Positions 5,678-7,410 of a stretch of DNA of 7,410 bases are shown piece by piece. Numbering within the stretch: position 1 is the first letter of the stretch; each line of letters starts with the position of its first letter. The stretch comes from Gammaproteobacteria bacterium (GTDB lineage Bacteria; Pseudomonadota; Gammaproteobacteria; Steroidobacterales; Steroidobacteraceae): positions 1 to 7,410 of the forward strand of contig JAQGOD010000278.1 of assembly GCA_028293775.1 (NCBI GenBank). The letters run 5' to 3'. Made by a program: the position numbers and the translations under genes. A model generated the notes under the pieces. The model ran no database searches, was not told the DNA's origin, and worked only from the letters and a program-made list of their open reading frames with translations.

Positions 5678-6757
5678 TTGCCCCCTCGCTATTGTGAGCG
5701 GCCGCTGGCGGTGCGCTGCGGGGCGTTCGGCGACATGGTGCTGCTCACCGCGCTGATCCGCGTTCTGCACGCCGAATTTAATCTCCCTGTGGATATCGTC
5801 ACTTCTGGGCCCTGGAGCGAGCCGCTGCTGCGCGGCCAACCGGGGGTGGGGGAGATATTCAGCATGCGCAGCCGCAAGACTCCCTATTGGTTGAACCCGG
5901 ACCAACGGCAGGTCGTCCGACAGTTGCGTGCGCGCGGCGCGGGCCCAACGTGGCTTTGCGACGCCGATGATGCGTCTCGGCACGTGCTCGAGCGCGCCGG
6001 TATCGGGAGCGAATTCTGGGTCGACGTGAGAAATTACCCCTTGCTGCCCGGCGAGCACGCCACCGAGCAATGGCGGCGCCTGGCCCGGATCATGCCCCGC
6101 GCACTCAGCGGAAGCCTAAGGACCGGTATCGAGTCGGTGGCGCCGGGCTGCTATTTGCGGGTCACGCCGACGCAGCGGGCCGAGCTTGCCGCGTGGCTTC
6201 AAAGGCGAGGCCTGGCGGCGCAACCCTTGCTCCTGGTCCAGATTGGAAACAAGCGCACCATGCGCCGCGGCTTTAGGCGTCTGGCTGTCAATAACAAGCA
6301 CTGGCCGCTCGAGCGCTGGGCGGAGGTTTTGCAATTCATGCGGGAGCATCATCCGCGCCATGCCATCGTCCTGCTCGGCACGGTCCCGGAACAACGATTG
6401 AATCAAGAACTCATTTTGCTGGGGAATGTACCAGGCCTGCATAACGCGGCGGACGATTTGCCGATTCCTCGGCTGGTGGCATTGTTGGATCACGCGGAAG
6501 GCTTGCTAACCGTTGATTCTGGTCCTGCTCATGCGGCAGCCGCGGTTGGCTGTCCTCAAGTGGTGTTGTTCGGCAAGGCGCTGCCTTCGCTGTATCAGCC
6601 GCGGGGGGTCGCGCAGGCCGATGTGCAGCTATTGCAGGGAGAGAGCGGCGGCGAGCCTAGCATGCTCGGCATCGACACCCGCAGCGTGATTGCGGCCTGG
6701 TCGAGGCTCAAACTGCGCGAAGCATGTCCTGGGTCACCAGCACCACACCTCGCTTAG
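5678..6757 (+). CDS. Family 9 glycosyltransferase (heptosyltransferase-like)
   Basis: A 359-residue GT-B fold enzyme of family GT9, whose known members (WaaC, WaaF, WaaQ) add heptose to the lipopolysaccharide core at the inner face of the inner membrane. The N-terminal acceptor domain opens with LAVRCGAFGDMVLLTALIRV (10-29), with D19 in the place of the catalytic Asp of WaaC. The C-terminal donor domain has LLLVQIG (184-190), NKHWPLERWAEV (206-217), VLLGTVPE (231-238) and the GT9 signature LLTVDSGPAHAAAAVGCPQV (276-295). The start is TTG 5678 behind AGGAG; the next in-frame GTG (5711) would remove part of the first motif. It follows the monooxygenase by 10 bp. No other lipopolysaccharide gene is nearby, so the acceptor is unknown. 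The last roughly 16 residues, ending CPGSPAPHLA, are read antisense to the conserved end of glgC and look like a non-conserved tail. The exact sugar is not predictable. Confidence 0.9.
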   Translation: MPPRYCERPLAVRCGAFGDMVLLTALIRVLHAEFNLPVDIVTSGPWSEPLLRGQPGVGEIFSMRSRKTPYWLNPDQRQVVRQLRARGAGPTWLCDADDASRHVLERAGIGSEFWVDVRNYPLLPGEHATEQWRRLARIMPRALSGSLRTGIESVAPGCYLRVTPTQRAELAAWLQRRGLAAQPLLLVQIGNKRTMRRGFRRLAVNNKHWPLERWAEVLQFMREHHPRHAIVLLGTVPEQRLNQELILLGNVPGLHNAADDLPIPRLVALLDHAEGLLTVDSGPAHAAAAVGCPQVVLFGKALPSLYQPRGVAQADVQLLQGESGGEPSMLGIDTRSVIAAWSRLKLREACPGSPAPHLA

Positions 6758-7410
6758 TCACGAAGAAGCGCTTGGCGTCGATGGTCAAGTCCTGCCCGAT
6801 TTCCATGCTGTCGGGTATGACGCAACCCTCGTCCAGGATGCAGCGCGTGATCTTGCAGTGCCGCCCGATCGTCACACTCGGCAGGAGCACGGAACTGTCG
6901 ATGACGCTGGCTTCCTCGATGCGCACATCGCTCGACAGCAAAGACTGTTTCACCAAGGCGCCCGAGATAATGCAGCCGCCGGCCACCATGGAGTTGACGG
7001 CCATGCCGCGCCTGGTCTCATCATCCAAGACGAATTTAGCGGGCGGCTGCTGCGACTGATAGGTCCAGATCGGCCATTGATGATCGTAGATATTCAATTC
7101 CGGATTGAGCGACACCAACTCCATGTTTGCCTCGTAAAGGGCGTCGACATTGCCGACGTCGCGCCAGTAATTTTGCGCGCGTGTCTCGACGTCGTGGAAC
7201 GGATAGGCATATACGCGTGAGCGCTCGATGGCCGGCGGAATGATATTGCGGCCGAAGTCATGCTTGCTCGACTCGTTGGCCGCATCCTCGGTCAGGAGCT
7301 TTTCCAACCGATCCAGGGTGATGACGTAAATGCCCATCGAGGCCCGCGCGAAATTGTCGTGACCGATGATGGGGTCGGGGTTTTGCGGTTTTTCGGCGAA
7401 TTTGATCACC
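6708..7410 (-). CDS. glgC: Glucose-1-phosphate adenylyltransferase, C-terminal part
   Basis: GlgC makes ADP-glucose from ATP and glucose-1-phosphate, the committed step of bacterial glycogen synthesis. The window holds about 233 C-terminal residues of a protein usually 420-430 long; the 5' end is outside and the frame is open at the right edge (the GTG there is an internal Val codon). It matches E. coli GlgC throughout: IKFAEKP (the Lys matching Lys195, which contacts glucose-1-phosphate), ASMGIYV, SSKHDFGRNIIP, YWRDVGNVDALYEANMEL, IYDHQWPIWTY, PPAKFV, then the left-handed beta-helix repeats from NSMVAGGCIISGALV to GRHCKITRCILDEGCVIP, and a normal RGVVLVTQDMLRAV end. The catalytic N-terminal ATP loop cannot be seen. 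It ends in TGA and overlaps the convergent glycosyltransferase gene by 50 bp, so it is the last gene of its transcript. Confidence 0.96.
   Translation of the reverse strand, partial: VIKFAEKPQNPDPIIGHDNFARASMGIYVITLDRLEKLLTEDAANESSKHDFGRNIIPPAIERSRVYAYPFHDVETRAQNYWRDVGNVDALYEANMELVSLNPELNIYDHQWPIWTYQSQQPPAKFVLDDETRRGMAVNSMVAGGCIISGALVKQSLLSSDVRIEEASVIDSSVLLPSVTIGRHCKITRCILDEGCVIPDSMEIGQDLTIDAKRFFVTKRGVVLVTQDMLRAV

Noticed and set aside
4178..6493. Long minus-strand open frames under the ATP-grasp, monooxygenase and glycosyltransferase genes
   Set aside because: They are antisense to strongly conserved genes, are Arg/Ala/Ser-rich, and show no motif or ribosome site.

Overview
The window comes from a GC-rich Gram-negative bacterium, most likely a proteobacterium. 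It carries a family 9 (heptosyltransferase-type) glycosyltransferase, a type III pantothenate kinase and a GlgC that follows the E. coli enzyme closely. The class (gamma, beta or alpha) cannot be settled from sequence alone. Coding density is very high: the only sizeable non-coding stretch is the 124-bp divergent interval at 2339-2462. No tRNA, rRNA, CRISPR array, insertion sequence or prophage gene was seen.

Layout. (1) Positions 1-2338, minus strand, one tight operon read leftwards: coaX, then a P1 (DmpA/NylC-type) self-processing peptidase, then a conserved protein of unknown function that runs off the left edge. The gaps are 6 and 15 bp. (2) Positions 2339-2462: the divergent control region, with two dyad sequences. 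(3) Positions 2463-6757, plus strand: apt (adenine phosphoribosyltransferase, broken by an in-frame TAG), a short nucleosidase of the MTA/SAH nucleosidase type, a RimK-like ATP-grasp ligase, an SfnG/SsuD-like flavin monooxygenase whose GTG start lies inside the ATP-grasp gene, and a family 9 glycosyltransferase. (4) Positions 6708-7410, minus strand: the 3' half of glgC, whose end overlaps the end of the glycosyltransferase gene by 50 bp.

How the genes fit together. The minus operon makes phosphopantothenate for CoA synthesis and adds a peptidase and an unknown protein. The first two plus-strand genes form a logical adenine-salvage pair: the nucleosidase releases adenine from methylthioadenosine or S-adenosylhomocysteine, and Apt would turn adenine into AMP. 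As sequenced, Apt cannot be made full length. The ATP-grasp/monooxygenase pair is the best candidate for an undescribed pathway. It is translationally coupled, is followed after 10 bp by a glycosyltransferase, and has no substrate that the sequence reveals.

The main points for a second look are the amber codon and a missing conserved arginine in apt, the ATP-grasp/monooxygenase pair, the partial unknown protein at the left edge, and the unusual preference for TAG stops (five of eight visible gene ends) beside an internal TAG.
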